DNA of 64,000 bases from Rhynchonema sp. JSB1_4 (Eukaryota > Nematoda > Chromadorea > Monhysterida > Xyalidae): assembly GCA_030248065.1 (NCBI GenBank), contig JASAMV010003339.1, positions 1-64,000 on the forward strand. Reading direction: 5' to 3'. The notes beneath the pieces were generated by a model. The model was not told the DNA's origin. It ran no database searches and saw only the letters and a program-made list of their open reading frames with translations. The translations under genes and the position numbers were made by a program. How positions within the stretch are numbered: position 1 is the stretch's first letter; the number at the start of each line of letters is the position of its first letter. Positions 47,872 to 58,739 of this stretch are shown in pieces.

Positions 47872-48548
47872 ATGCGCGTATTCGGTAGTTTAGTGTGCAT
47901 TGTGGCACTTTCATATGGTCGGATTTGCACAGCAGAAGCAGCAGACACGAAAGTTGAAGAAAGAGCCGAACTGGAGGAATTGAAAATCGAATCTAAGGTT
48001 GGCGAAAAAAAATGTTCTGGTTTTTTTGTCATGCTGATCTCATGACAGAACGTGCAGGAATATGACGTTTCAGTTGGAAAGCATAGCCGCCAGCCTCAAA
48101 GCACTGCAACAAGCTTTATTGGACCACGAAAATCAAGCCAAAGAAGAAACAGACCACAAGCAGGAGGAAAATACTGAGGTTTAAAAAAATTTATGACTAA
48201 TGTCTGCACAAATGTGACGATGACTTTCCTGCAGGAGCCGATAGCAAAAATTCCACCCAGGGTCACACCTGAAAATATTGGCGGCGTTCAGAAACGAAAC
48301 GGACGTTAGTCTTCTGTGCTTTACTCGTTTTCTCCTTTCCAAACATTCACACCCAACTTTCAGTCGGCTGGCAGCCCTTGAAGAAGAAACGGCTGAGCTG
48401 GCAGCCGCTCAAAAAGAAACGTCTCACCTGGCAACCCTTGAAACGGTCAGAGCAAGGCTCGGCTGTTGGGTACAGGGAACATCCACGATTCTCGGTGCGA
48501 ATGCAGCCGGGCACTGATTTAACGCAACAAAGTTGGTTCTGTTTTTAA
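47872..48548 (+). CDS. Neuropeptide-like precursor with three WQPL repeats
   Basis: Four exons (47872-47997, 48074-48178, 48235-48304, 48364-48548) join exactly to 161 residues. A signal peptide MRVFGSLVCIVALSYGRICT is followed by an acidic spacer rich in Glu (AELEELKIESK, KEETDHKQEENTE) and by RVTPENIGGVQKR. Then come three repeats of ten, ten and eight residues: LGWQPLKKKR, LSWQPLKKKR, LTWQPLKR (residues 101-128). The basic runs are classic prohormone convertase sites, so processing would release NGLGWQPL, LSWQPL and LTWQPL, with free C-termini because no Gly precedes the basic sites. Repeat codons differ at silent positions, showing that the peptide and not the DNA is conserved. A tail SEQGSAVGYREHPRFSVR follows. 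TTTGTTTCAG at 47,826 could accept a spliced leader. I know no WQPL peptide by name; it could also be an effector or antimicrobial precursor. Confidence 0.78.
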
Positions 48549-48782
48549 GTTTTTAAATTTTCTGGTTGTGACATTTATTTTAGCTTCATTCCTGACTGCT
48601 GGTCAAAAGCATCTCGAGCGGTGATGTTTCACTAAAACGTTCTGCTCTTGATGTTTCACGGAATGGTTTGATAACTGACTGATCGATAATTGACCAGCGA
48701 TGTTACCTGAAACCAATACAGTAGTCGAGCCAGATTATCAACCATTCGTTTGAAACATCAGCCGATCTGTTGCGTTTCAGTG

Positions 48783-48908
48783 ATGAACGCAGTGGAGGAG
48801 CATTTGCTTGATGATCTAGAGGCAGCAGCACAGTACGGCATCAAACCATCGAACATTGTGGCCGACCTGAAACAGCGACATCAGACACACCAACAAGCCG
48901 AAGAGTAG
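48783..48908 (+). CDS. Short acidic ORF or terminal exon, 41 residues
   Basis: It begins MNAVEEHLLDDLEAAAQYG and ends HQTHQQAEE before TAG. It is preceded directly by an acceptor-like TGCGTTTCAGTG and by three TGATGTTTCA decamers within 160 bases. The composition suggests a helical end of a protein. It may be the last exon of a gene that uses the same upstream region, or the 3' exon of an alternative form of the precursor gene. Not recognised. Confidence 0.35.
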   Translation: MNAVEEHLLDDLEAAAQYGIKPSNIVADLKQRHQTHQQAEE

Positions 48909-50635
48909 AAGTAAAACAGTCACTTTTTTGTTTTGAATGAAACTGGCGATGTTTTTGGGCTAACACAGTATCGATGACTTAGCCATCCCAAAACATGTTC
49001 CCCTCGGCTGGGGACACAACATGGAAAGCTCAGGTGTCAGGTGTAGTGCGTGGCTCGAACATATCGCTGATCTGTACAACTGATTTGTTCATGTTGTTTT
49101 TCCTTCACTTTTTTCCTTTGTGGCGAACGATTGTGATTCAACAACCTGCTGGTCATCAGATTATATAACGTGCAACTAACATTGGCTTCGGGTGAATTAA
49201 AGGTTACTACGTTGTTTTGTGTGTCGTGTTGAAAAATTTCAAGTTATCACGAAAAATTTCAATCAAAAACAAAACATCCCGAAATGCTGAGCAGAATCCC
49301 GTAAAAATATCTGGAGAGAACGAGATTATCACAGACTCGTTTGAAAGGATTTCTTTTTCAAAAATCATGCCCTTTGCCCAACTTATTCACATAAGGTAAG
49401 TCCGATGTTGCGCAATTATCGCGCTTTCTGTCGCGACATGCACAGTACTTGTGCTGCCGACTGTTTATCACGCAGAAAGTTCTCAAATCCGTCTTGAATC
49501 CCCGAATGGATATAAAAACAGGCCCTGTGTACAATATGCGAAATGACCTCGGCAAAATACAACACTGTGTAACAGTAACTGTTATCCATAACTAGGTATA
49601 CAGTGTGCACTTTATAATTGAATACCGTGCAATGCATGGGCATGCACCAAAAACTGTACACCACAATGCACCATGGTGTGGAGTGGAGTTGAGACGTGTT
49701 TTATGTCAGTAGGTTAATTCAAAGGTGCAGGAGTTGCGGGGATATAAAAAAGAGATGCCTGTGCATCGGCATATATAGATGGGCGTGCACATGTACTTTT
49801 GTTCTTTACGCCAGGCACGTGTCCATGCAAATCCATCACGGAGTACAGTTCAGTGCACGCGGCGGGTCTAGAGAAAACATGCCATGGGCCATCTGGGAAC
49901 TGGAATCGACAGGTTGAGCGTTGTTACCATGTCTGTCACCTCTCTCACACTGACGCGAGATTATATTGTTTTTCTGCACAAACCGAAACTACAATGCGCA
50001 ACACACAGCGAGCGACTTAGGCGCACTCGGTGACCCCGACGTGCGTGTTGGTTGAGTGGCGGTTCGCACGTCAATCCGTTTGTGTTGGCATCAGAACTTC
50101 CAACAACAGAACCTCTCAGTACTTGCGGGTGCACGTGAGCGTACTGTAACGGAGTACTGTACCCGATTGCCTAACTGGCCCCATTTATGTGCGCCATGGT
50201 GTCAACACTGTACTGCTCGTACACCGCTGTTGCGTGTGAGAAAAGTTTGACTGTCACGCTCACGCACTGCGACCCGCATTAACACACCTGCATACGACAT
50301 ATTATGTATTACACATAGGTTGCGTAATTGCAGGTGATGGCGGAGTGGACCTCAGTCAGCTTGTGGTCAACTGCTGCAAGAGCACGTGCCGGGAAATGAC
50401 CATTTGTTATTTTTCAACATCTAGTACGATTAGTATTACATTACCACAGATGGCAGATGAAAGCTCAATCATTGGCAGATGAAGGCTCAACTTTTGATAT
50501 GAGATATTGCCCTGCTTTAATGCAAAACAACCTGCTTCGTTGAATCATTGATTTTCGCATTTATGCAAAGATTCCCAGCTTAAATATTCAAAATTAATTT
50601 CAGAAAAAAACCGACAAACCATAAAAATATTTTCA
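48909..50635. other. Intergenic, nothing recognised
   Basis: Upstream region of the collagen gene. No conserved coding or RNA feature was seen. CACATGTACTTTTG and GTACTGTAC-like palindromes near 49,790 and 50,150 are the only visible patterns. Confidence 0.4.
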
Positions 50636-52665
50636 ATGAAAATGTCGGATTACGAAAAGATGTCGATGGCGGAGACGGAGGAGTTGAGGAGGATGAGGAA
50701 GGTGGCTTTCGGCGCCGTCGTTGTCAGCACGGTTGGAGCCATTTTTCGTAAACTTGCACACATTTTCGCCATGCTCAATGGCAACATTGTCGAATAGGGG
50801 TAGTTCCACTCAGATACAAGTTGGTTTCTAACAGTAGCCTGTCTGGAAGTGACCATTGAAATTCACGGCAGGAAGTATGAAGCGCCAAAGTACCAAAATC
50901 CCGCTCAACGGTTTCACCATCCGAAAATGAGCCAAAGGTGAGGGTGATACGAAACAAGTGTAAAAATTATGTTATAATCCGGATTTTCAAAAACCATTAA
51001 AAAATAGAAATATGTCCAGTGACCATGTCAAACACCAAATTTACCAAATTCAAAATTCAAGCATTTTTTCATGTTAAAAAATCCTTACTTTTTTCTTTCA
51101 AATTTTGGGCAAGCATAATTTGACAGAATTTTGAAAATCAAAAATTGCGATTTCTTGTTCCCTGAATTTTTAGTGCTGGAATCAGATATATCAAACTGAA
51201 ATGTGGGCCAAGCTACTTTTTGAGACCAACTTGTATTTGAGTGGAACTACCCCTTTAAGCTCCGGACTGCGGATCGTTTCAGGTGGCCGTCGTTGCATGC
51301 GTCATTTCACTCCCGATGGTGTATAATTACGTGCAGTCACTGCAATCACACATGCTCGCTGAGACCGATTTCTGCAAGGTTGGAGTGTGCATTGAAAAAT
51401 CTCGGAACAGGAATCGAACCCTGCCCTGCGCTGAGCATAGTACGCATGCTGCCAGCTTGTGCACTTAACCACTGTGCTACGTTGCAGTCGCGGGCACGAG
51501 ACATGTGGGTAGAAGTGTACGCACTGCGACAGAGCAAGGGTGTCGCCACGCCATCCCGACAACGACGTGCCTGGCTGTTTGGACAATGGGTGTCCAATTC
51601 GGGTCAAGGACATCCACAGGCACCTTCATCTGGAGGGTGAGACTATAGTCTTGAACTGGCTGATACTGTAATTCAAGGTCAGTCGTAAATTATTGAAAAC
51701 GAAGTTTCAGCTACGGGCAACGTGTGCCACCGTTGGCCGTTGTCAACCCAGAACCAGAGCTCATCGGCCAGTGTAAGTGAACAACAGTTTAGTAATTATT
51801 TGCAACCATAAACGACCTGCGACAAAGACACATGACGTTTCAGGTTGCACGTGTCAGCAAGGCAAGGTCGGTCCACCCGGACCACCCGGTCCCGATGGCG
51901 ACCCCGGCAATGATGGTCAGCCCGGCTCTGATGGCAGGAATGGAAAGGACGGACAGGTTCATTTCGAAAGACTTTAGACTTATAAAAGACTGTGGGGGCA
52001 TTAAATTTTGTTCCACGACATTCCCAGATCCTACCAGCTGATGAGGCTCCCGAGCCATGCATCATCTGCCCACCAGGTCCTCCAGGCCCAATGGGTCAGA
52101 TGGGACAACAGGGACCAAAAGGACCCGTTGGTCCACCCGGCGAAAACGGACAAGATGGCAAACCAGGGGAACCCGGCATGCTCGGACCTGTGGTGAGCGT
52201 GGCTGTGAACATGAGCTTGACTCCATGCCTGAAACAAGAGCACACTAGGTTATCATTTATTTCTTACAGGGTCCCCCCGGTCGTCCTGGCCGTCCCGGGC
52301 CCCGCGGCCCACCCGGTCCACCTGGTGTTGTCAAGGTTGTTGCTGGTCCCCCCGGCCCGACGGGTCTGCCCGGAGCACAGGGCGAACGCGGAGACAAAGG
52401 TCTACCAGGCATCCCCGGCAAGACATCACAAGGACCACCAGGTCCAGCTGGTGACCCCGGCGACCAGGGCGAACCCGGTCTGCCCGGACTTACGGGAGAC
52501 GTCGGACCCGACGGTACGTTTGCCGTTTGCAATCTGGGGCGCCTTTGTTCTAATTTTTGCGAATTTTCTTTCAACTCCATAAGCTTTCCAGGTCCACCGG
52601 GTCGTGACGGTGGCTGTGAACACTGTCCCCCACCCCGACTGCCTCCTGGCTACCTGCGAAACTGA
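50636..52665 (+). CDS. col: Cuticle collagen
   Basis: Structural collagen of the nematode exoskeleton. Eight exons (50636-50731, 51283-51378, 51488-51636, 51711-51772, 51844-51956, 52028-52192, 52270-52513, 52592-52665) join exactly to 332 residues. The N-terminus [19 protein letters not shown] leads into a membrane segment ([17 protein letters not shown]), then [21 protein letters not shown] and the basic cleavage site PSRQRR. Cys clusters QCCTC, CIIC and CEHC frame three Gly-X-Y blocks, for example [19 protein letters not shown] and the long block [18 protein letters not shown] through [10 protein letters not shown]; one short interruption is VVKVVAG. Start chosen at the first ATG; a second in-frame ATG lies six bases on. 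Intron 1 is almost filled by a MITE, intron 2 holds a tRNA-like sequence. Likely expressed in hypodermis around moults, by analogy. Confidence 0.95.
50795..51254. mobile_element. MITE in collagen intron 1
   Basis: Ends AGGGGTAGTTCCACTCAGAT and ATTTGAGTGGAACTACCCCT are inverted repeats extended by ACAAGTTGGT / ACCAACTTGT. A target duplication is not evident. It fills most of the first intron. Confidence 0.8.
51403..51487 (-). other. tRNA-like sequence in collagen intron 2
   Basis: On the minus strand an A-box-like TAGCACAGTGGTTAAGTGC and a B-box GGTTCGATTCC at plausible distance form a T-arm (CAGG..CCTG), but the acceptor stem does not pair. A tRNA-derived SINE fragment or pseudogene is more likely than a working tRNA. 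Confidence 0.4.
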
Positions 52666-53301
52666 GATGACCGAAAACCAGCATAACAGCCAGAAAACAG
52701 CTCAATGCAAATCAACAGCCCAACAATAACCACCCATCCATCAAAACATCAACAAACATCAACGACCACAACATTTCTGTCATTTTTGCTGATGATCTTA
52801 CCTCAGTTGTACCGTACTTCTAATTCAACTTTTTCCCTTGTGTCGCTGCTTCCGTATTTGAGTCAAAAATATACTGAGGCAGAAGAAAAACAGCAGTGAC
52901 ACTGCACGACGACAAAAACTACTTTCTTCAACAATCCTTTGTTTTTTGTTCGTTGTCGACTCCGTAAAATAACTTCATGCGCACGTGGATAAAATGGGCA
53001 AACACTTTTGTTTGTTGTGATTTTCGATCAATAGCGGACTTCCCGCAGCAGTGTCACATGAATGCACTAGCGTCGCGTGTTTTATATGACCCCGTTGAAT
53101 TGACAAATTAGCGCAACATGCCCTTTGGCTGTTTATCAGGATTTTTTAGTTGTTACAAAAGTGTCGTCGGGCGGGATGCTTTTTTGAAATTAAATTTTTT
53201 CAGAAAAACTATCGAAGTTTTGTCATGACTACTGATTTTTGAAGCAGTAAGTATCAAATTCAGTGCTTCCAACTAAAAGCTTCAACATTTACAACAGTGC
53301 A
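52666..53301. other. Collagen 3' flank and next promoter
   Basis: Pyrimidine-rich and AT-rich sequence without coding evidence. It holds the presumed 3' UTR of the collagen gene and the upstream region of the small secreted protein. Confidence 0.4.
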
Positions 53302-53789
53302 ATGATGTGGTTCGTGGTCTTGCAGTTGATTTGTGGATATGTAAGTTTAACCATATTTAATCGTTGGTTTATTCTCTGTCATCATTCCCTGAAACATTTG
53401 TTAAAATAAATAAATGACGAACCAGAGCGTCAGACAACGGGTCTTGAAACTTAACCAGGTTTCGTCACGCCCGATGAGCGATAGTGAAATGGATAAAATG
53501 TCGCTATCGGAGTTGTTGGGTGCCATGAGTGACAAAGCGCAGGTCAAGATGTACGGAGCTGTACAAATGGATCAAATAGAAATGCCAGAGGTTGGTGTTT
53601 ATGCGAACCCGTCCCTGAAACATCATCAGGAATCATATTTTGATTCAGAATGACACCGCTGATCCCTCAATTCCGGCCGATCATCGAATGGAGTTTCCTG
53701 ACTTCCCAGTTTTGTGCGACGATGAAACATTATTGCTCGACCCGTCATTGGCTGGCGATGCCAATCCGTGCATGCGCAGGAAAGCGTGA
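53302..53789 (+). CDS. Small secreted acidic protein, unrecognised
   Basis: Three exons join in phase 0: 53302-53340, 53426-53590, 53649-53789; 114 residues. The signal peptide exon reads MMWFVVLQLICGY. The mature part contains SVRQRVLKLNQVSSRPMSD, EMDKMSLSELLGAMSDKAQ, KMYGAVQMDQIEMPE, then NDTADPSIPADHRMEFPDFP, LCDDETLLLDPSLAGD and NPCMRRKA at the end. It has two Cys in the last exon, so one disulphide is possible, and a dibasic-type RRK near the C-terminus. Intron 2 contains a TGAAACATCA decamer (53,616). No family recognised; the size and layout resemble secreted nematode peptides or effectors. Confidence 0.6.
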
Positions 53790-55430
53790 TGGAAAATGGA
53801 AATATTTAGAATTTCAAGCTTTAGGCACAATCAACTTCTGACTTTACGGTACTAATCATCGTCCTTACTCAGGCCCTGACTGTAGGCTTCAACAGCAACC
53901 CGAGCTTTTCACTGTGTTGATATATGTAAACATCGAAATGCAATACGTTGGTCTCGTCTTCGGTGTCTGGAGTTTTCCGCTGAAGAATTTTGAAAACAGC
54001 TAGATTAATTTTTCAATCCTCTTATATTGATTGACTCGAGCTAAGCAAGTGAATTTGCTACAGTAAGTTTTTTTTTGCAAATCAGACATGTATCCACATG
54101 ATGTTCAAAAGTTACTGTAAGGTCAGGGATAATCTGCAGAAAATACATACATGTAAAAGGGCTTCAATTACGCTGAGAATTGGGTTCAAAGGGTTTTCGG
54201 ACACGAGCATTCCGAATCCGAATATCCTCATAACTACCGTATTTGGTCCGGGAAACCTGGGTCTAAGCAACGGGGACGGGTCAAATCTGGGTCCAAAAAT
54301 TAAAAGTGTTTGGATTCGGCTGAAAACTGGGAAAAGTGGGTTTTCAGATACGGGGAATTCGAATGTAAGCTTAATTTTTTTGGCCATCGTAGTTTTTAGT
54401 CCAAGAACTATAGTCCGGTGAAGGGTATAAAAACCGGTTGAAAATCCAGGTCCTATTTATTTTGGGTCGAAAGATGGTATGGTCTTAACTCAAACATTGC
54501 TCCGACCGAGTTCCCCGTCCCAAAGCTACTGGACTAAAAAGTTTCACATTCACATTGTGCAAAGACCCTCGGGAGCCCAATTTTCACCAAATCCAAGCAC
54601 CAAATCCTTGGATCCAAATTTAACCGAGCCCTATTTCTGGTTTCCATCACAAACGGCATTCATTTGGTTCGAGCACTCAACAGTTTCTTAACTACTGGAG
54701 CTGGTCTTTATGGTGCCGTTGGTGAACTTATTTTCTGCTCTATAAAGGACCGCCCGGAGATAGAAAATATCCTCATTCGGGTATCCCATGCCCAAACCCC
54801 AAATATCCTTGTCACGTAGTTTTCAGGCTGATCCTAATTAACCGAGCCCATATTCAAATTCCCTGTACTATCCGAAAACCACTTGTGAACCAGTTTTCAA
54901 CGGAATACTAGCATTTTTTTACTTTTGGATAAATTTGCCAGGGTCCAGTATTATCATTATCGCACTATCCTTAACCTAGTTCAATAACTTTTTTGAAACA
55001 CCCTGGTACAAATTCAGTGACAATCTCCGTGTGTGTCGTATTGTTATATGGATCATGGATGTTGTATTGTATCTCTGTACATAAAACTTGAATTCTGTTA
55101 TCGACTCGCCACAAAAGATTGATCATCAAGCAGACCAATATTCTGCATCACCACCAAAATGCCTGAAGTCTGCATCAGCGCGGAACCCCAAGGCCTTGCT
55201 TTTCAAAAGTTGTTGTCATCCCTGAAATCCTGTCCTCCACACGAAAAATAAAAAGAAATTAAATTATATTTTACACGCGGAGATAGAATTCACAGAAACG
55301 GAATCCAACTGACACAAAACTGCCGCATCATAAATGTGTAGAGGTTTCGTTTCAGACTTCAAATTAGACGCTAAGATGTCGCTTGGATGTCCCAAAAAAA
55401 CGACACCCGACACTTACGGTTTACCGTAAA
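53790..55430. other. Intergenic, old repeat sequence
   Basis: No gene is seen. Words such as TCGGACACG, GGGTCCAAA and CCGAATATCC recur loosely between 54,180 and 54,850 in both orientations, suggesting decayed transposons. Nothing else can be supported. Confidence 0.4.
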
Positions 55431-55709
55431 ATCTAAAATACCGTAAAAACCTAAATAGAAGGGGGGGCTCTATTAACTCACTGACCCCATTTTGGGGGGC
55501 TCTATTCCGGGGGGCCTCTATTAATTCACTGACCCGAACCTGAAAAATTGTTCCCAGAAATACCCCCCAAAACCCCTAAAAACTGGTTTGAAAGGATGTT
55601 TTTTCGCTTGTAATCGCATTTATTCGTGTCTATTCGTCAATAGGAGGCGTATTATGTGCTCTGAACGAACAACAAACGTGCATAAATGAACCTGTACACC
55701 ACTATCAAG
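55431..55709. repeat. Second copy of the 21,567-21,840 repeat
   Basis: Begins TAAAATACCGTAAAAACCTA, has GGGGGGCTCTATTAACTCAC words, and continues as CGTGTCTATTCGTCAATAGG to CACTATCAAG, matching the tract at 21,567-21,840. It is cut at CTATCAAG by the element at 55,710. Confidence 0.75.
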
Positions 55710-57331
55710 TAGTACTTGGTCAGGGTGTTGACGATAGATAGATTGGGACCCGAAATGTGTTGACGATAGATAGATGACCCAAGTCCGAAATCTGGGGGGG
55801 GTCGACCCAAACTTGTTGACGATAGATAGATGGTGGGGGGGGTCGCCAAAAATCAAGGTATAGTATAGTGTACTACATAGTTTTTTAGACACTTTTTAGG
55901 TGCAATTTGCACCTAAAAAATCAGAATTGCACCTAAAAATTCAGGGTTAGGTGCAAGGTTGCACCTAAAATTTTGGGCCCTTATTTGCTTAATTTAGCAT
56001 TTATACAGCATCTTTTAAGGTTGGAAAGCTTAGAAACAAAAGAAAAATGCGCTGTGCGGCTTTTCATTCCTTCCAATAAATTCCATCGAAGCATTTGGTC
56101 GACATCGACAAAAAATATTGATCTGATTGATTGATTTCGTACATAGTTAGTACCTGGTGTGCTGGTGATAAGATTCAAAGCAAATACATGCTGTACTAGG
56201 ATCAGTGTAGTTCCTGGTCCGGCGAGGTGGTTAGTGAACCTACCCACTTTGTCGGAGCGGCGGTTAGTGTACCTCCCTGTGGGGGGAAGGAGGGGGAAGA
56301 CCAAAATTCAGGAAAAAGTCCTTCCTTGAGGTAAAAAATTTGACCTATTTTTGCCCTTTTTTGGAAAACGTTCTCCATAAATAGGGTATTTTGGCGACTT
56401 TTGACAACATTGACCTGAAAATTACCCATTTTAGGCCTAAAATGCCCATCTTGGGCTAAAAAATCCTATTTTAGGCAAAAATTGCGGCGCTTAGTGTGCC
56501 TGGTGCGGCGGTTAGTGTACGAGTGTGCCTTGGTCGCGGCGGTTAGTGTACCTTAGGAGGGGACCCCCCTCCCCCCAGGAACTACACTGACTATAACATA
56601 TAACTAGAGCAGAGCATGACAACAGTATTAGATACCCACACAGTAAATGAACAGCGAAAGTAATTGATTCGTACGTGACCCCCAAAGGTGGGTACGGTGA
56701 CATGAAAATTTTTACTGTTTCGTTTTCTTCTCAATCGGTTCTCAAAAATGAAACTAGTACAAGATGTGCTACAAAATGTTGAACTTTCCCTGAAAAGTTT
56801 GCTTTTGCTAAAGGAAAACGCATTCATTGCGTTACAACTTTATTGAACTTCTAAAAGCACGCAAATAGCATTGAACACACAACCTGGCAAAAAAGCCTAA
56901 AATTGAAGTTTTTTTGTCCAAAATAGGGGTTGCACCTACTTTGGCCAGCTTGCACCTAAAAATTGGGGGGTTGCACCTAAGTTGCACCTAAGTTGCACCT
57001 AGTGAATTTTGAAAAAAAAACCCTGGTGTACTAAGTATGTAATAATGTGTAAATATTAATGAAAATGCACGTAAATGTACTAAATCCGCGCGTAGCGCGC
57101 GATTTTTTGCCTATTTGGGGCAAAAAATACCGATTTTGAGCCATTTTGAGTCAAAAATGTCAATTTTGGGTTCGAAATGTGTTGACGATAGATAGATTGT
57201 TCCCAAAATTTGTTGACGATAGATAGATTTGCCCATAAGTGTTGACGATAGATAGATGAAATCAAAAAGTGTTGACGATAGATAGATGAATTTGGGGGGG
57301 GGACCCCCCCACCCCCCCAAGTACTACCCTG
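55710..57331. mobile_element. Composite element with word GTTGACGATAGATAGAT
   Basis: An 8-bp duplication CTATCAAG (55,702-55,709 and 57,332-57,339) flanks the element; the right end reads CCAAGTACTACCCTG and the left end TAGTACTTGG, short of the expected first five bases. The word GTTGACGATAGATAGAT occurs three times near the left end and four times near the right end. Two GCACCTA clusters (55,895-55,975; 56,925-57,005), the hairpin CGCGCGTAGCGCGCGATTTT (57,088) and a nested element (56,203-56,589) lie inside. The copy at 21,567-21,840 shows the unoccupied target. Confidence 0.82.
56203..56589. mobile_element. hAT-like MITE, GGCGGTTAGTGTACC family, second copy
   Basis: Ends CAGTGTAGTTCCTGG and CCAGGAACTACACTG, with GGTTAGTGTACC words near both ends as in the 11,819 element. 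Flanking 8-mers (ACTAGGAT and ACTATAAC) do not match well, so the duplication has decayed or the flanks have changed. Confidence 0.82.
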
Positions 57332-57339
57332 CTATCAAG

Positions 57340-58292
57340 CCTTAATACACTACAGTATAGGGGATGTTACCTAGGGGGGCCCTATTCCGGGGGGGCTCTA
57401 TTAATTCACTGACCCCTTTTTGGGGGGGCTGTATTACGGGGGGGGGCCCTATTCCGGGGGGGGGGGGCTGTATTTAGGTTTTTACGGTATAAGGGGGCTG
57501 TATTTTTTCACTGACCCCTTTCAGGGGGCTGTATTTTTGTGGGGGGGGCTGTATTTCTTCGCTACCCAAAATCTCAAAAAAATTCCCAAAAATGCCCCTA
57601 AAATGGAGTTCTGTCGGGGTGTTACTGGTCATTATTGAGTGCTTTCAGGTGCAAATCTTCCATAAAAGGCTTTACGTCATCATCATCTCCAGTGTGGGAG
57701 GTGGGGGGGTTGGGGGGGGGGTAGCTCCCCAGTATAGTAGGTATCCCCGTCGCCTGGTACAGTAGGTATCCCCCCGATGTTTGGCATGTATCCCCCCATT
57801 TTAACCCCGGTACAGTAGGTATCCCCCCGATTTTGCCCCAAAAGTGCCAATTTTTGACCAAAATGGCCAAAATTAGTGTAAAATCACTAGATTTTACCTC
57901 AAATTACCCGAAATTCGCGCGCTATGCGCGCAAATACTACGTTTTCACACGATTCCACACATAATAAACACATTAAAAATTTTCACCCAAAAACCTAACC
58001 CCCAACCCGCCCCAAACCCCCCTAGGTACATAACCCCCCAGGCCATCGGCTCTGGTACAGTAGGTATCCCCCTCCAGAGTACCTCCAACACTGATCTATA
58101 CTACTAAAACACGATGACGTATGTGTGTATGTATGTGTGTTTGTGGCCCCCTCCCTCGGAAGGGCGGACGGGTCAATTTTCACCGGTAGCTTTGGGTATG
58201 CTAACGGGTCTTCGGGGGGGGGGGCACGGCACGGGCGCAGCGCTGTAGCGGGCCGTAGGCACGGGTCCCGACCCGACTAGTATACTACTCAA
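57340..58292. repeat. Word clusters: CTCTATT/CTGTATT and GTAGGTATCCCC
   Basis: From 57,343 the start AATACACTACAGTATAGGGG and GGGGGGCTCTATT, GGGGGCTGTATT words repeat the family at 24,450, closing with GGTTTTTACGGTA near 57,485. A different family follows: the word CAGTAGGTATCCCCC occurs five or more times between 57,730 and 58,075. It has the hairpin GCGCGCTATGCGCGCAAA near 57,912 in its centre and G/C runs after each word. Terminal repeats were not resolved. Confidence 0.6.
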
Positions 58293-58677
58293 CAGTGTAG
58301 TGGCAGGCAAATGGTTGCAAGGTACCCTTGGGGGGATGGATCCAGATGGTTGCAAGGTACCCCCCTACCCAGCCTCCGGAAGGTTGCAAGGTACCCCTGA
58401 GGTCCGAAAAAAGGGTGTTTTTTGCATGCATTATACTGCAAATTTGGCCGAAAAATACGTACTTTTTTGCATTTTGGCCGAAAATTTGCCTAAAATACCT
58501 ATTATATGGAGATTTGCGCGCGGAGCGCGCGAATTTTGGGGTTTTGAGGTCGAAAAACACCCATTTTTGCCTATAAAAACCATAAATTGATGGTTGCAAG
58601 GTACCCTCCGGGGTGGTTGCAAGGTACCTACTCCTTAGGGGGGGGGAATCCCCCCCATCCCCCCAGCCACTACACTG
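58293..58677. mobile_element. hAT-like MITE, GGTTGCAAGGTACCC family, second copy
   Basis: Ends CAGTGTAGTGGCAGG and CAGCCACTACACTG between perfect 8-bp duplications CTACTCAA (58,285-58,292 and 58,678-58,685). Nearly identical to the element at 25,099 apart from a missing word unit near the right end and minor changes. High identity points to recent activity. Confidence 0.93.
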
Positions 58678-58739
58678 CTACTCAACCACAAACGTTGTAC
58701 ATAAGGTGTCTTATACACGAACTTGACTTTATTACGACC

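Noticed and set aside
48278..48517. Open frame rich in Glu/Ala/Leu across the WQPL exon
   Set aside because: It is the alternative frame of the same repeats; the precursor frame is selected by splice phase, dibasic sites and silent codon changes.
52031..52623. Long minus-strand frames across the collagen exons
   Set aside because: They are antisense shadows of the Gly-X-Y codons; the plus-strand gene splices exactly to a full collagen.
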